Part shown: in pieces, positions 43,696 through 52,679 of the stretch
Numbering within the stretch: the first letter of the stretch is position 1
Layout: every line of letters starts with the position of its first letter
NCBI GenBank assembly: GCA_016222825.1
Contig: JACRQF010000015.1
Span: forward strand, 186,001 to 250,000
Direction: 5' to 3'
DNA length: 64,000 nt
Source of the DNA: Verrucomicrobiota bacterium
Lineage (GTDB): Bacteria > Verrucomicrobiota > Verrucomicrobiia > CAIQCK01
Notes under the pieces: model-generated
Databases searched by the model: none
Seen by the model: the letters and a program-made list of their open reading frames with translations, nothing else
Told to the model about the DNA's origin: nothing
Position numbers and translations under genes: made by a program

Positions 43696-45993
43696 ATGCG
43701 CGCTTCCATTGTTCTCTTGACGATAGGCGCGGCCGGCCTCCTCGCCGTTCCGCGCGGATTCGCGGATGAGCCGTGGGACGGCGGACGCACCGTGCCGGTC
43801 CACCGCATTCCGCTCAACGACTGTGAAGGCGAGGGCATCGTGCCGTGCATGCGGAGCGCCAAGCCGGTCTCGATGAGCAAGACCTGCGGGACGTGCCACG
43901 ACTACGCGAAGATTTCCGCGGGCTGGCACTTCAACTCCTCCTCCGGCAAAGTTCCCGCCGGTCGTCCCGGCGAGCCGTGGGTTCTCGTTGACGGACTCAC
44001 TGGCACGCAACTGCCGCTCTCGTATCGCGGCTGGGCGGGCACGTGGAACCCGGCGGCCGTCGGCATGACGCCGTGGGACTTCACCAAGCAGTTCGCCCGC
44101 CACATGCCTGGCGGAGACACCGGCGAGCCGGCGGACGTTTTCAGCCCCGGCGACTCGCACGCGCGCTGGACCGTGTCGGGCAAGCTGGAAGCCAACTGCT
44201 TCGCCTGCCACAACGGTTCGCACGCGCAGGACCACAGCGAGTGGGTGCGGCAGATCGGCCGTGAGAATTTCGCGTGGGCTGCGACCGCCGCGTCGGGCCT
44301 CGGCGAGGTCGGTGGCATGGCTTCGCGCGTGAAGTCCACGTGGACGATGAACGACGGGCCGAACCCGGACGACTCGGAGTATGCGGTGCCGCCTTATGTG
44401 AAATACATGATGGCGCAGTTCGACAGCAAGAACCGGCCGGTGCTCCAGATCGAGAGGCCGCCCGACCAGAACTGCCTGAACTGCCACTCCGTCTCGCCGG
44501 CGCACGCCGAGAAGAAGGACGTGGACGCCGACGTGCATTCGCGCGCCGGCTTCAAGTGCGTGGACTGCCACCGCAACAACATCAGCCACGCCATCGTGCG
44601 CGGCTACGAGACCGAAGCCGCCGATCGCAAGGACGCGTCGGTGGGTGATTTCAGTTGCCGCGGCTGCCATATCGAGGACCCGGCCAAGGGCGGCGGTCGC
44701 CTCGGCGCGCCGCATCCGAAGCACGGCGGCCTGCCTCCGGTGCATTTCGAGAAACTCTCCTGCACCGCGTGCCACTCCGGCCTGATGCCCGGCGCGACGC
44801 CGACCGACGTGCGCGCGTCTCGGGCGAACCGGCTCGGCATTCACGGCCGCGCGCTCTGGTTCACCGACGCGCCGTTCATCCAGGAGCCGGTCTTCGCCAA
44901 GGGCAGCGATGGCAAGATCGCTCCGCACCGCGTGATGTGGCCCGCGTTCTGGGCGCGCCGCGCGGCCGGCAAGCTCACTCCGATGCGGCCTGACGAACTG
45001 GAGAAATCCGCCAAGGGCATCCTCGACGCCGGCCATCAGATTGGCACGGTGCTGAAGGCCATCGCCCAGCTCGGCGACGAACTCGGCGAAGTCGTCTTCG
45101 TTGCTTCAGGCAAACTCTTCCGCGCCAATACCGACGGCGAGGTGGATCTCGACGCGAAGTTCACGCCGCCTGCCGGTTCGGCGTCCGGGTTTGTGTTGCT
45201 GAAGGACGGCAAGCTCTCGCCGCTCGTGTCGGATTTCGACGCGGCCGCGGCGCAGTTGGAGCCGGCCGTGGAGACGCGCTTGCTTGACCTGCTGCAGGCG
45301 CTCGCCCCGGATGATTCGGCGGTGGGCGCGCCGGCGCTGGCTCGCGGCAAGAAGATCTACACGCGCAGCGACGACGGCAGCCTCACCACCTCCGATTCGC
45401 CGGAAGCGCGCGCCGCTTCGGTCTGGGGCCGGATGGTGAACGAGAAGTTCCAGCCGATTGTCCCCGACTTCGCCGTGCGCGCGGTCGTGGAAACCGCCGG
45501 CACGCAGCAGTCATTCATCGAGGAGCAACTCGTGGCGATGTTGCAGGCGCTGGCGGCGACTGACAAATCGGCCGAGTTCGTTTATGTCGGCCGCGGCTAC
45601 GTGTTCGCGCTCGGCAAGGACGGCAAACTGACGACGTCCAGCGATCCCGCCGCCGAGCCGGTCTTCTGGCCCGTGGGGCACAACGTCCGTTCCGCGGTCG
45701 CCTCGCTCGGCGCGAAGGCATGCACCGAGTGCCACTCGACGGATGCGGCGATGCTCTTCGGCCGCGTCGTCGCAGGCGGCCCGCTCAAGACCAAGACGGT
45801 CGCGGTGAAGACGATGGTGGATATCTCGAAGCTCGACGGCACCTACAACAAACTGTTCGGCTTCACGTTCACGATGCGGCCGTTGTTCAAGATGATGCTG
45901 TGGGGCTGCGGCGGCTTGATGGCCGCGGTTTTGGGCGTGGGTGTGCTGGGCGGTTTGCAGCGGTTCGCCCGTTATCTCGGAAGGAAGGACTAA
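43696..45993 (+). CDS. Membrane-anchored heptahaem cytochrome c
   Basis: A 765-residue exported protein with a signal peptide (ending near GFADEP) and a C-terminal membrane helix near residues 735-757. Seven haem motifs are visible: CGTCH, CFACH, CLNCH, CVDCH, CRGCH, CTACH and, after a long haem-free region of about 300 residues, CTECH. The haem-free part contains two duplicated segments (KLFRANTDGEVDLD and YVFALGKDGKLTT). I do not recognise a named family; it fits the broad group of multihaem cytochromes of this phylum. It could take electrons from a periplasmic dehydrogenase or from the membrane protein encoded next. Confidence 0.85.
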   Translation: MRASIVLLTIGAAGLLAVPRGFADEPWDGGRTVPVHRIPLNDCEGEGIVPCMRSAKPVSMSKTCGTCHDYAKISAGWHFNSSSGKVPAGRPGEPWVLVDGLTGTQLPLSYRGWAGTWNPAAVGMTPWDFTKQFARHMPGGDTGEPADVFSPGDSHARWTVSGKLEANCFACHNGSHAQDHSEWVRQIGRENFAWAATAASGLGEVGGMASRVKSTWTMNDGPNPDDSEYAVPPYVKYMMAQFDSKNRPVLQIERPPDQNCLNCHSVSPAHAEKKDVDADVHSRAGFKCVDCHRNNISHAIVRGYETEAADRKDASVGDFSCRGCHIEDPAKGGGRLGAPHPKHGGLPPVHFEKLSCTACHSGLMPGATPTDVRASRANRLGIHGRALWFTDAPFIQEPVFAKGSDGKIAPHRVMWPAFWARRAAGKLTPMRPDELEKSAKGILDAGHQIGTVLKAIAQLGDELGEVVFVASGKLFRANTDGEVDLDAKFTPPAGSASGFVLLKDGKLSPLVSDFDAAAAQLEPAVETRLLDLLQALAPDDSAVGAPALARGKKIYTRSDDGSLTTSDSPEARAASVWGRMVNEKFQPIVPDFAVRAVVETAGTQQSFIEEQLVAMLQALAATDKSAEFVYVGRGYVFALGKDGKLTTSSDPAAEPVFWPVGHNVRSAVASLGAKACTECHSTDAAMLFGRVVAGGPLKTKTVAVKTMVDISKLDGTYNKLFGFTFTMRPLFKMMLWGCGGLMAAVLGVGVLGGLQRFARYLGRKD

Positions 45994-45997
45994 CGCC

Positions 45998-46486
45998 ATG
46001 TTCAAGATTCTTGCCGTGCTTTCCATCGTCGTCGGCGCGCTCTCCGCGAAATCCGGCAGCGGCTCGTGCAGCAGCTCGGGCAAAGCGGCCGTGCGGTTTC
46101 CCGCGCTCGACAAGTTCTTCACGCTGGTGATGGGCCTGAGCCTCGCCGTGCTGACGCTCACCGGTTTCTACGCGGTGCTGCTCGGTCATCACCTGACCGG
46201 CTATCTGCTGATCTGCCACACCGGTTGCGGCGGCGCGTTCGCCGGGAGCTTGGCGCTGCTGGCGTTGTTGCGCGCCGAAGCCGAAAGCTGCGGCTGCAAA
46301 TGCCTCCTCTGGACGCTGGTGATCGGCGGCCTGGGCGTGACGCTGACCGCGGTGGTGATGATGCAACCGTGGTTCGGCCCGCACGGCCAGGAAATGCTGG
46401 TCGAGTTGCACCGCTACAGCTCGCTGCTGGCGGTCGTAGGCGGCCTCGGTTGCTGCGGGCCATTGCTGCGCGCGAAGTCTGCATGA
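45998..46486 (+). CDS. Small four-helix membrane protein, cytochrome b-like
   Basis: A 162-residue integral membrane protein with about four helices. Histidines cluster near membrane faces (GHHLTGYLLICHTGCGGAF and ELHRYSSLLAVV), a spacing that would suit b-haem ligation, as in DUF4405/cytochrome b561-like proteins. Cysteines in CGCKC and the C-terminal GCCG are also notable. It starts 4 bases after the heptahaem cytochrome stop and overlaps the ApbE gene by ATGA. It probably passes electrons between the quinone pool and the cytochrome (inference; haem binding is unproved). Confidence 0.7.
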   Translation: MFKILAVLSIVVGALSAKSGSGSCSSSGKAAVRFPALDKFFTLVMGLSLAVLTLTGFYAVLLGHHLTGYLLICHTGCGGAFAGSLALLALLRAEAESCGCKCLLWTLVIGGLGVTLTAVVMMQPWFGPHGQEMLVELHRYSSLLAVVGGLGCCGPLLRAKSA

Positions 46487-47496
46487 CGCCGGACGTTCCT
46501 CCGCTGCACCGCTTCGCTCACGAGGCGATGACGACCGAGTTTGAGGTGGTCGTCGCGGGCCAGGAGGAAACCTACGCGCGGCAGGCGGCGGCGGCGGTGT
46601 TCAACGAGATTGACCGGCTCGAAGGCATTCTCAGCCGCTTTCAGCCGGTTAGTGACATCGCGCAGCTCAACCGCCTCCGGCCCGGCGAATCACTTCGCGT
46701 CTGCCTCGAAGCGTTCGAGTGTCTCCAACTCGCCGCGCAGGTCCACGCCGACACTGGCGGCGCGTTCGACATCACCGTCGGCCCGCTCATGAACCTCATG
46801 CGCGACGCCAAGGGCAACTGGCAGCGCATCACCGATGCCGAGCTTGCCGTCGCGCGCGCCGCCGTCGGCATGGAGCGGCTGGTGCTGAATCCGCAGGACT
46901 TCACCGTTACCGTCCGTCCCGCCGCCGGAGCCGAGCCTTCGACGCGCCTCGAAGTGGACCTCGGCGCCATCGGCAAAGGCTACGCCCTCGACAAAGCCGC
47001 GGAGCTTCTCAGCGACTGGGAAATTCCCGACGTGCTCCTCCACAGCGGCACCAGTTCCGTGCTCGCGCTCGGCAACGGCGGCGAAGCGGCCGGTTGTCCC
47101 GCCGGCAAGAATGGCTGGCCGCTTGGCGTTGCGGGTGATTGGGCCGACAAGGCCGGTTTCGACGCCGTGCTCCTCAGCGGTGCAGCCCTCAGCGGCTCCG
47201 GCACGGAGGTCAAGGGCCAGCACGTCCTCGACCCGCGCACCGGCCGCCCTGCATCGAACCATCTCGCCGCGTGGGCCATCGCGTCCTCCGCCGCCCTTTC
47301 CGACGCGCTCTCCACGGCGTTCATGGTGATGACCACGGCTGAGGTGAATAGCTATTGTTGGTCGCACGTCGAAGTGGCCGCGCTCGTTGTCGAAAAACGC
47401 CGCGGCCTGCTGCGGATGCTCGGCGACAAGGCGACCGCGACGCCGACGTTCGTTGCGCGGGCGCTGCGCTGCGAGAAAGGAAGTAGTTGCGTTTAG
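46483..47496 (+). CDS. apbE: FAD:protein FMN transferase (ApbE family)
   Basis: Mg-dependent enzyme that attaches FMN covalently to a threonine or serine of a partner protein. The 337-residue protein has the family segments DITVGPLMNL, EVDLGAIGKGYALDKAA and HVLDPRTGRPA, plus the late S-x-x-x-S-D-A-x-S-T-A-x-M motif. Most ApbE proteins are exported lipoproteins; this one begins MTPDVPPLHRF with no signal peptide, so it may act in the cytoplasm. It overlaps the membrane-protein gene. I found no classical target motif (D-x-x-S-G-A-T/S) in the neighbouring proteins, so the acceptor is unknown. Confidence 0.9.
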   Translation: MTPDVPPLHRFAHEAMTTEFEVVVAGQEETYARQAAAAVFNEIDRLEGILSRFQPVSDIAQLNRLRPGESLRVCLEAFECLQLAAQVHADTGGAFDITVGPLMNLMRDAKGNWQRITDAELAVARAAVGMERLVLNPQDFTVTVRPAAGAEPSTRLEVDLGAIGKGYALDKAAELLSDWEIPDVLLHSGTSSVLALGNGGEAAGCPAGKNGWPLGVAGDWADKAGFDAVLLSGAALSGSGTEVKGQHVLDPRTGRPASNHLAAWAIASSAALSDALSTAFMVMTTAEVNSYCWSHVEVAALVVEKRRGLLRMLGDKATATPTFVARALRCEKGSSCV

Positions 47497-47568
47497 AACG
47501 GAAAATCGTATTAAATGCCCAAACCAGTGTTCGTCAAAAGAGCCAAACGTAGCAAAGGAAACCAACTT

Positions 47569-48246
47569 ATGAAGAAATACGCGTCGTATGGATTGATGGT
47601 GGCGCTTGCTTGCTTCGCCTTCAGCCAGGTGAGCTTCGGCCAGGAAGCTCCCGCCGGCATGGTGAAGCTGGACTACAAGATGCCCAAGCCGATGTTCGTC
47701 GGCACCCCGAAGAACCTCAAGACCCCGAACCTCGAGCCGCCGCGCGGTGACAAGCCCCGGCCCCCGACCTACGTTCCGCCGGGCTGCGCCTGCCTCTCGA
47801 CCAAGAAAAAGGTGACATCGAGCGACAAAGAGCCGGTCATCGGCAGCCTCGACCTCATCACCGACAACGACAAGGAAGGCGCCGAGGGCAGCTACGTGGA
47901 GCTTGGACCCGGCAGCCAGTGGGTGCAGATTGACCTCGGCAAGACCTGCGAGATCTGGGCGGTTGTGGTGTGGCACTTCCACAGCGAGCCGCGCGTTTAT
48001 CGCGACGTCGTGATCCAGGTGGCCGACGACGCGGACTTCATCACCAACGTGAAGACCGTGTTTAATAACGACCATGACAACTCCGCCGGCCTCGGCATCG
48101 GCAAGGACCTCGAATACATCGAGACCTACGATGGCCGGCCGATAGCGGTCAAAGGCGTCAAGGGCCGTTACGTCCGCCTCTACAGCAACGGCAACACCTC
48201 CAACCAGATGAACCACTACACCGAGGTGGAAGTCTTCGGGAAGTAA
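47569..48246 (+). CDS. Secreted discoidin (F5/8 type C)-like protein
   Basis: A 225-residue exported protein with a signal peptide ending near VSFGQEA. A proline-rich linker (about 30-75) follows, and then a beta-sandwich of discoidin/F5-8 type C kind: WVQIDLGKTCEIWAVVVWHF, VYRDVVIQVADD and KGRYVRLYSNG are typical strands. Such domains bind carbohydrates. AAAGGAA lies 8 bases before the ATG at 47569. It is 72 bases downstream of apbE and immediately upstream of a strong terminator, so it is probably the last gene of the operon. Confidence 0.82.
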   Translation: MKKYASYGLMVALACFAFSQVSFGQEAPAGMVKLDYKMPKPMFVGTPKNLKTPNLEPPRGDKPRPPTYVPPGCACLSTKKKVTSSDKEPVIGSLDLITDNDKEGAEGSYVELGPGSQWVQIDLGKTCEIWAVVVWHFHSEPRVYRDVVIQVADDADFITNVKTVFNNDHDNSAGLGIGKDLEYIETYDGRPIAVKGVKGRYVRLYSNGNTSNQMNHYTEVEVFGK

Positions 48247-48296
48247 GCCCGACAAATCTCGCCGGTCCACATGACGGCGGAACGAAGTTTCAGGAG

Positions 48297-48335
48297 GACC
48301 GGCGAAACAATGTTTTGCCGGTCTTCTTGTTTTTT
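48297..48335 (+). terminator. Rho-independent terminator
   Basis: Stem gaccggcgaaac (48297-48308), loop aat, gttttgccggtc (48312-48323), with 11 of 12 pairs, followed by a T-rich tail (48324-48335). It closes the oxidoreductase/cytochrome operon. Confidence 0.88.
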
Positions 48336-48420
48336 GGCGCAGATCAGCCATAACCGCACAATCGGAACAGGCTACAGGTAGAAGGGACGTGTCAATGAGT
48401 CGCTGGATAGGAGTTCGCAG

Positions 48421-48449
48421 TTGCATCCGGCCTGCTTTTGCGTTAAGCA
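48421..48449 (+). promoter_or_regulatory. Possible promoter of the DUF4159 gene
   Basis: TTGCAT (48421-48426), 17-base spacer, TAAGCA (48444-48449). The match is modest, but the position after a terminator and 21 bases before the ATG is suitable. Confidence 0.3.
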
Positions 48450-48470
48450 AACCGCGCGGCTGATATTGCC

Positions 48471-49739
48471 ATGACAAGCACTGCACGATTCGCCGAACTG
48501 CCTGGGTTGCTCGCAACCCGTTTGCGGTCTCTTCCCTTTTACCTCGTCGCGCTTTTGCTGCACTTGCTCTTCTTCCTGATCTTCGGCACTTACACGGTGA
48601 GCGAGCGTGCCGAGACTGTCATTACCATATTCACCGCGCCCGAACCGGTTGCGCCGCCCGCCGCCAACGTGCCGCCGCCACCGCCGCCGCCTCAGGACCG
48701 CTCGCTCCAAAACGTCAGCTCCCCGGCTACGCCCACGCCCGCCATCCGCAACAACCTGCGCGCCATCACCGTCGGCGGGCGCACGACCGGCCAGACCATC
48801 AGTTCCCCGGCGATGATTGCGGCCAGCATCCAGCAACAGACCCAAATCCGCGCTACAGGGCCGTCCATGGCGATGGACGCGAGCCGCAGCGCGGCCAACA
48901 TCCCGGCGATACAACTGCGCCAGAGGCTCACCGCCGCGTCCGGTTTCCTCAAGTCCGGCTCCAGCGTGAGCGGTTCGGGCCGCGCCACGCGCGCGCGGTT
49001 TGCGTGCTACTGGGCGATTTATCAAGGCGGCGACTGGAACTGCAACCCGCTGGCGCTGCCCAACCTCACCGCGCAGGTGGCCCGCTGGTCGCGTGACCGC
49101 ATCCAGCAGAAGACCGAGCCGCAACCGATTGTCGTCTCCAGCAAGGATCTCTTCACGATCAAGCCGCCGTTCATCTTCGTCACTGGCCACAAGGATTTCA
49201 CGTTCACCGACGAGGAGGTTGAAAACCTGCGCCAGTATCTGCACGCCGGCGGCGCCATTTGGGCCGACAACGACCTGCCGGGCCGGCGCTCGCGGTTCGA
49301 CATCGCTTTCCGCCGCGAGATGAAGCGCGTGCTCACCGACCGCGAATTCGAGAAGCTGCCGGAGGACCACCCGATCATGGCCGCCTATTATCCGCTGCGG
49401 AAACTGCCGTCGGGCATGAACTTCTACCAGGAGCCGATTGAAGTCCTCCGCCTCATCGCCGACGAAATCGCCGTGGTTTACACGTTGAACGCCTACGGAG
49501 ACCTCTGGGAGAGCGCGCTCGACGAGAACGACAAGATTGACCGGCAACTCTATCGCACCAGCGCGCGCGGCGGTTACCACAAGTGGGGGCCGCACTTCGG
49601 CAGCTACTACACCGCCACCCATTACCGCAACGTCAACGACGAGTCGGTCCTCAATTCCTATAAGCTTGGCATCAACATCGTCATCCACCTCCTTACCCGC
49701 TACGACGACCGCCTGCGCGCGATGGGGGTCCACCGCTAG
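48471..49739 (+). CDS. DUF4159 membrane-anchored protein
   Basis: A 422-residue protein. One membrane helix at about residues 21-41 is followed by a proline-rich stretch (PPPPPPPQ) and a glutamine/serine-rich linker, a TonB-like plan. Residues about 175-415 match DUF4159: FACYWAIYQGGDWNCNP, LRQYLHAGGAIWADND, EDHPIMAAYYPLRKLPSGM. The family has a glutamine-amidotransferase-like fold and unknown function. Members often accompany MoxR/VWA complexes; none is seen here. The VCBS gene begins 2 bases after its stop. Confidence 0.85.
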   Translation: MTSTARFAELPGLLATRLRSLPFYLVALLLHLLFFLIFGTYTVSERAETVITIFTAPEPVAPPAANVPPPPPPPQDRSLQNVSSPATPTPAIRNNLRAITVGGRTTGQTISSPAMIAASIQQQTQIRATGPSMAMDASRSAANIPAIQLRQRLTAASGFLKSGSSVSGSGRATRARFACYWAIYQGGDWNCNPLALPNLTAQVARWSRDRIQQKTEPQPIVVSSKDLFTIKPPFIFVTGHKDFTFTDEEVENLRQYLHAGGAIWADNDLPGRRSRFDIAFRREMKRVLTDREFEKLPEDHPIMAAYYPLRKLPSGMNFYQEPIEVLRLIADEIAVVYTLNAYGDLWESALDENDKIDRQLYRTSARGGYHKWGPHFGSYYTATHYRNVNDESVLNSYKLGINIVIHLLTRYDDRLRAMGVHR

Positions 49740-49741
49740 CC

Positions 49742-51847
49742 ATGCACCCGAAACCGCAACCCAGCCTCCGCTCCACCGGCCTCGTGTTGTTCGCCGCCGC
49801 GTGCCTGCTGGCGCCCGCCTCGCTGCACGGCGCGGGCACCAACTACATCGTCAACGGCGACTTCGAGCTGACCTCTTCGCTCCCAAACACTTGGGACGGC
49901 GTGGACAGCGCCGGCCGGCTGATGGTGCAGACGCGCAGCCAATCCATCATCGTCGAGGGCGCTACCGCCAGTTCGATTGCTTTCCCAGCTTCGCCGAACT
50001 TCGTGGACATTGATGGCGACAACCGAAAGGACCTCGTCGTTGGCGACTCCAACGGCTTCATCTGGTGGTTCAAAAACCACGGCGAGAAAGGCAAGCCCCT
50101 CTTCAAGTCCGGCCAGTTCTTCCCCAGCTTCTACGGCGCCTCCTGCAAACTGAACGTGTTCGATTGGAACGGCGACGGCACGCAAGACCTCGTCATCGGC
50201 GACTCCGAAGGTTTCGTTCACGCTTTGCCCAACATCGGCACCCGCGCGGAGCCGAAGTTCACCTCTGCGATGGCCAAGCCACGCGTCGGCGTTTACGGCA
50301 ACCTCAACGACAACCTCGACGCCAAGCCGCTCGACTACGGCCGCAAACCGCTCGTCATCGGCAACTACGCCAGCCCGTGGGTCAGCGACTGGAACGGCGA
50401 CGGCCGGCCCGACCTCATCGTCGGCGAGGGCACCTATTCCGCCAACAGCGTCTGGATCTTCCTCAACACCGGCTCCGCGCAGAATCCCAAGTTCGAGGAC
50501 GGCTGCAAATACCCGCTGGCCTACGGCGATGGTCGCGAACAGTTGACGCCCGCCGCGTGCGATTGGGACGGCGACGGCCTGCTTGACCTGATCGTGGGCG
50601 AGCGCGAAGGCCGCGTCTGCTTCTTCCGCGGCAAACGCCAGAGCTTCCTCGGCGGCGTCGCCGCGTTGCTGGGCAAGGCCGCACCGACGCTGCTCGATTT
50701 CACAAGCTACGTCCCTGTCGGCCACGAGGACTCGCCCGCCGTGCGCCTGGCCGACCTGAAAAACCCGACCGCCATCGTTGTGAAGCTCCAGCAGGCCAAG
50801 GATCCATTCTCGAAATTCCTCTGCACGCGGCTGGACACCAACGTGATGACGATGATCACCGAGCACAACACCAACAAGGTGATCAAACCAAAGCTCCCGC
50901 CCGCGCTGGCGATCGAACTCAACCGGATCGTCTCCGGTGCGAGCATCTACAGCACCAACCATTGCGCCGGCCTCGTCCTGTGCCCGGAAGCAAAGGAGCT
51001 TCTCGCCAAACAGCCCAAAGGCCCCGACGCTGCGCGCCTCAACCGCTTCGTCCTCGAAGCCGCGCTCCCCCAACTCACCCGGCACCGCGGCGAGATCGAG
51101 TTGTGGCCGATGACGTTTGCCTATCCCTGCGATTGGAACGAAGACGGCCTCCTCGATCTTCTGTTCGGCCGCCCCGACGGGCGCATCCAGATTTCATTGA
51201 ACAAAGGCGTGAAAGGCAACGCCGTCATGGGACCGCTGCGGGACGTGATGGGCACCGATGCCGAGAAGGACAGCATCCGGCCGATCGCTTGGACGTATGC
51301 CTATTCGCTCTACTCCAACTCCTGCTTCCTGCCCGAGGCGTTGCAGAGCGACACCAGCCCCGGCGGCGACGTCGTCAAACCGAAGAACGGGAAATACTTC
51401 CTGAAATGGTCCTACCGCCACAATTATCCCGGCTACAACATGTTTTGGGAGGCGCACTCCGGCTGGGGCTGGGGCCTTCAAAACTGGCTGTCGCACACAT
51501 GGGAAGTCGGCGGCAAATGGTTGCGGATTGCCGCCGGTAACCTCGTCATTGGCAAGAACTACAACCTCTCCTTCTGGAGCCGCGGCCAGGACATCAAACT
51601 CAACTGGTTCCTCGGCATGGTCGAGGCCATCGAGAACCCCGCCCGCCGCGGCACCGCCCAATGGGAAGTCCACAAAGTGGACGGCACCCAGGGCCTGACG
51701 CCGTCTTGGCAGCAGTTCACGCGCACCTTCATGATTCCCGGCTCCAAAGCCAGCCGCGGCGAGGCGCTGCCCTTCCACCTCTACCTGCAAATGGTCGGCA
51801 CCGGCACCGCCTATTTCGACGATTTCCGTCTCGAAGGCCCGCAGTAG
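49742..51847 (+). CDS. Secreted VCBS/FG-GAP repeat protein
   Basis: A 701-residue exported protein with a signal peptide ending near SLHGAG. At least five calcium-binding-like repeats of the type D-x-D/N-G-D-x-x-x-D-L-x-x-G are visible (FVDIDGDNRKDLVVG, VFDWNGDGTQDLVIG, VSDWNGDGRPDLIVG, ACDWDGDGLLDLIVG, PCDWNEDGLLDLLFG), consistent with a beta-propeller. The last 200 residues look like a carbohydrate-binding jelly roll (LTPSWQQFTRTFMIPG, AYFDDFRLEG). The gene is coupled to the DUF4159 gene. A structural or binding role at the cell surface is inferred. Confidence 0.85.
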   Translation: MHPKPQPSLRSTGLVLFAAACLLAPASLHGAGTNYIVNGDFELTSSLPNTWDGVDSAGRLMVQTRSQSIIVEGATASSIAFPASPNFVDIDGDNRKDLVVGDSNGFIWWFKNHGEKGKPLFKSGQFFPSFYGASCKLNVFDWNGDGTQDLVIGDSEGFVHALPNIGTRAEPKFTSAMAKPRVGVYGNLNDNLDAKPLDYGRKPLVIGNYASPWVSDWNGDGRPDLIVGEGTYSANSVWIFLNTGSAQNPKFEDGCKYPLAYGDGREQLTPAACDWDGDGLLDLIVGEREGRVCFFRGKRQSFLGGVAALLGKAAPTLLDFTSYVPVGHEDSPAVRLADLKNPTAIVVKLQQAKDPFSKFLCTRLDTNVMTMITEHNTNKVIKPKLPPALAIELNRIVSGASIYSTNHCAGLVLCPEAKELLAKQPKGPDAARLNRFVLEAALPQLTRHRGEIELWPMTFAYPCDWNEDGLLDLLFGRPDGRIQISLNKGVKGNAVMGPLRDVMGTDAEKDSIRPIAWTYAYSLYSNSCFLPEALQSDTSPGGDVVKPKNGKYFLKWSYRHNYPGYNMFWEAHSGWGWGLQNWLSHTWEVGGKWLRIAAGNLVIGKNYNLSFWSRGQDIKLNWFLGMVEAIENPARRGTAQWEVHKVDGTQGLTPSWQQFTRTFMIPGSKASRGEALPFHLYLQMVGTGTAYFDDFRLEGPQ

Positions 51848-51897
51848 GTTCGCCGTGGGGGCGGGGAGGGAGCAGAAAGGTGCCGGCAAAGTCCCGC

Positions 51898-52590
51898 TCA
51901 AGTTGCAGGTCTCCGCTCGTTGTCGAGACGTGCCGGGATTGTGGTAGTCAAGCACCGCCCAAGCAGAGCGTCTGCAACTATGCTCGCGCTTGGCCGGACA
52001 GAGGCGTCTCTACTCGCGCCACGCGCCGCTCGCGCCATGAGATCAGCCCGCGCAACGGAGTTGAGAGCCGTCAAACAAGCTTCGAACCGTCCCAATTGCC
52101 GCAGGATCTCTGCGCGCATCAGGAGCAGGTCTTCGCTCCCATCCTCCAGCAAATCGAGCAGATGCTCCATGTTCTCCCGCTGGAATTCGGGCAGCGCAAA
52201 CGGCGTCACCGGCTTCTTGCGCCAAGTGTCGTTGAAGACCCGCCAAGCGCGCGTCCGCAGGCTGCGTTCGATATCAGGCGGGAGCTGTCTCTGTCGCAGG
52301 AACAGGGCGTAATCCGCCGGGCCGGGAGCCTTGGCTGTCGCGGCCCCCGCCCACCGTTGCTCCGCATCCCAAGGTGCGCACCGCTCGACCAACTCCGCAT
52401 CATCCGCTCGAAACACGGTCGCGCATCGGGGGCATCTCAACAGCTCCAGCCGCTCGACACTGCCAGCGGACGCACTCCAGCCGTCGGTCCAAACAACTGG
52501 CCAGGTTTCGCGGCCCGTCGGATCAGCACGCTCGCGCAGTGGATGAGCGCATCCGGGACACCGCCGGATCGTTATCGCTCCAGTTTGCAT
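51898..52590 (-). CDS. Zinc-ribbon protein of unknown function
   Basis: A 230-residue protein without signal peptide. Two cysteine pairs, CPGC at about 11-14 and CPRC near 50-53, can form a zinc ribbon. The middle has ADYALFLRQRQLPPDIERSLRTRAWRVFNDTWR, and the end a TPR-like LMRAEILRQLGRFEACLTAL. The frame is open up to 52809, but the upstream part lacks coding character; ATG at 52590 is chosen since the zinc ribbon follows at once. It is the last leftward gene of the uronate locus, 89 bases from the hydrolase; a functional link is uncertain. Confidence 0.72.
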   Translation of the reverse strand: MQTGAITIRRCPGCAHPLRERADPTGRETWPVVWTDGWSASAGSVERLELLRCPRCATVFRADDAELVERCAPWDAEQRWAGAATAKAPGPADYALFLRQRQLPPDIERSLRTRAWRVFNDTWRKKPVTPFALPEFQRENMEHLLDLLEDGSEDLLLMRAEILRQLGRFEACLTALNSVARADLMARAARGASRDASVRPSASIVADALLGRCLTTTIPARLDNERRPAT

Positions 52591-52679
52591 CAGCGCTTCG
52601 CAGACTACTCCGCCGGCCGGGACCGTCAACAAAAGACCGAAACTGGCTGAAACTGGCCGGACGCTTTGGGTGACACGCC

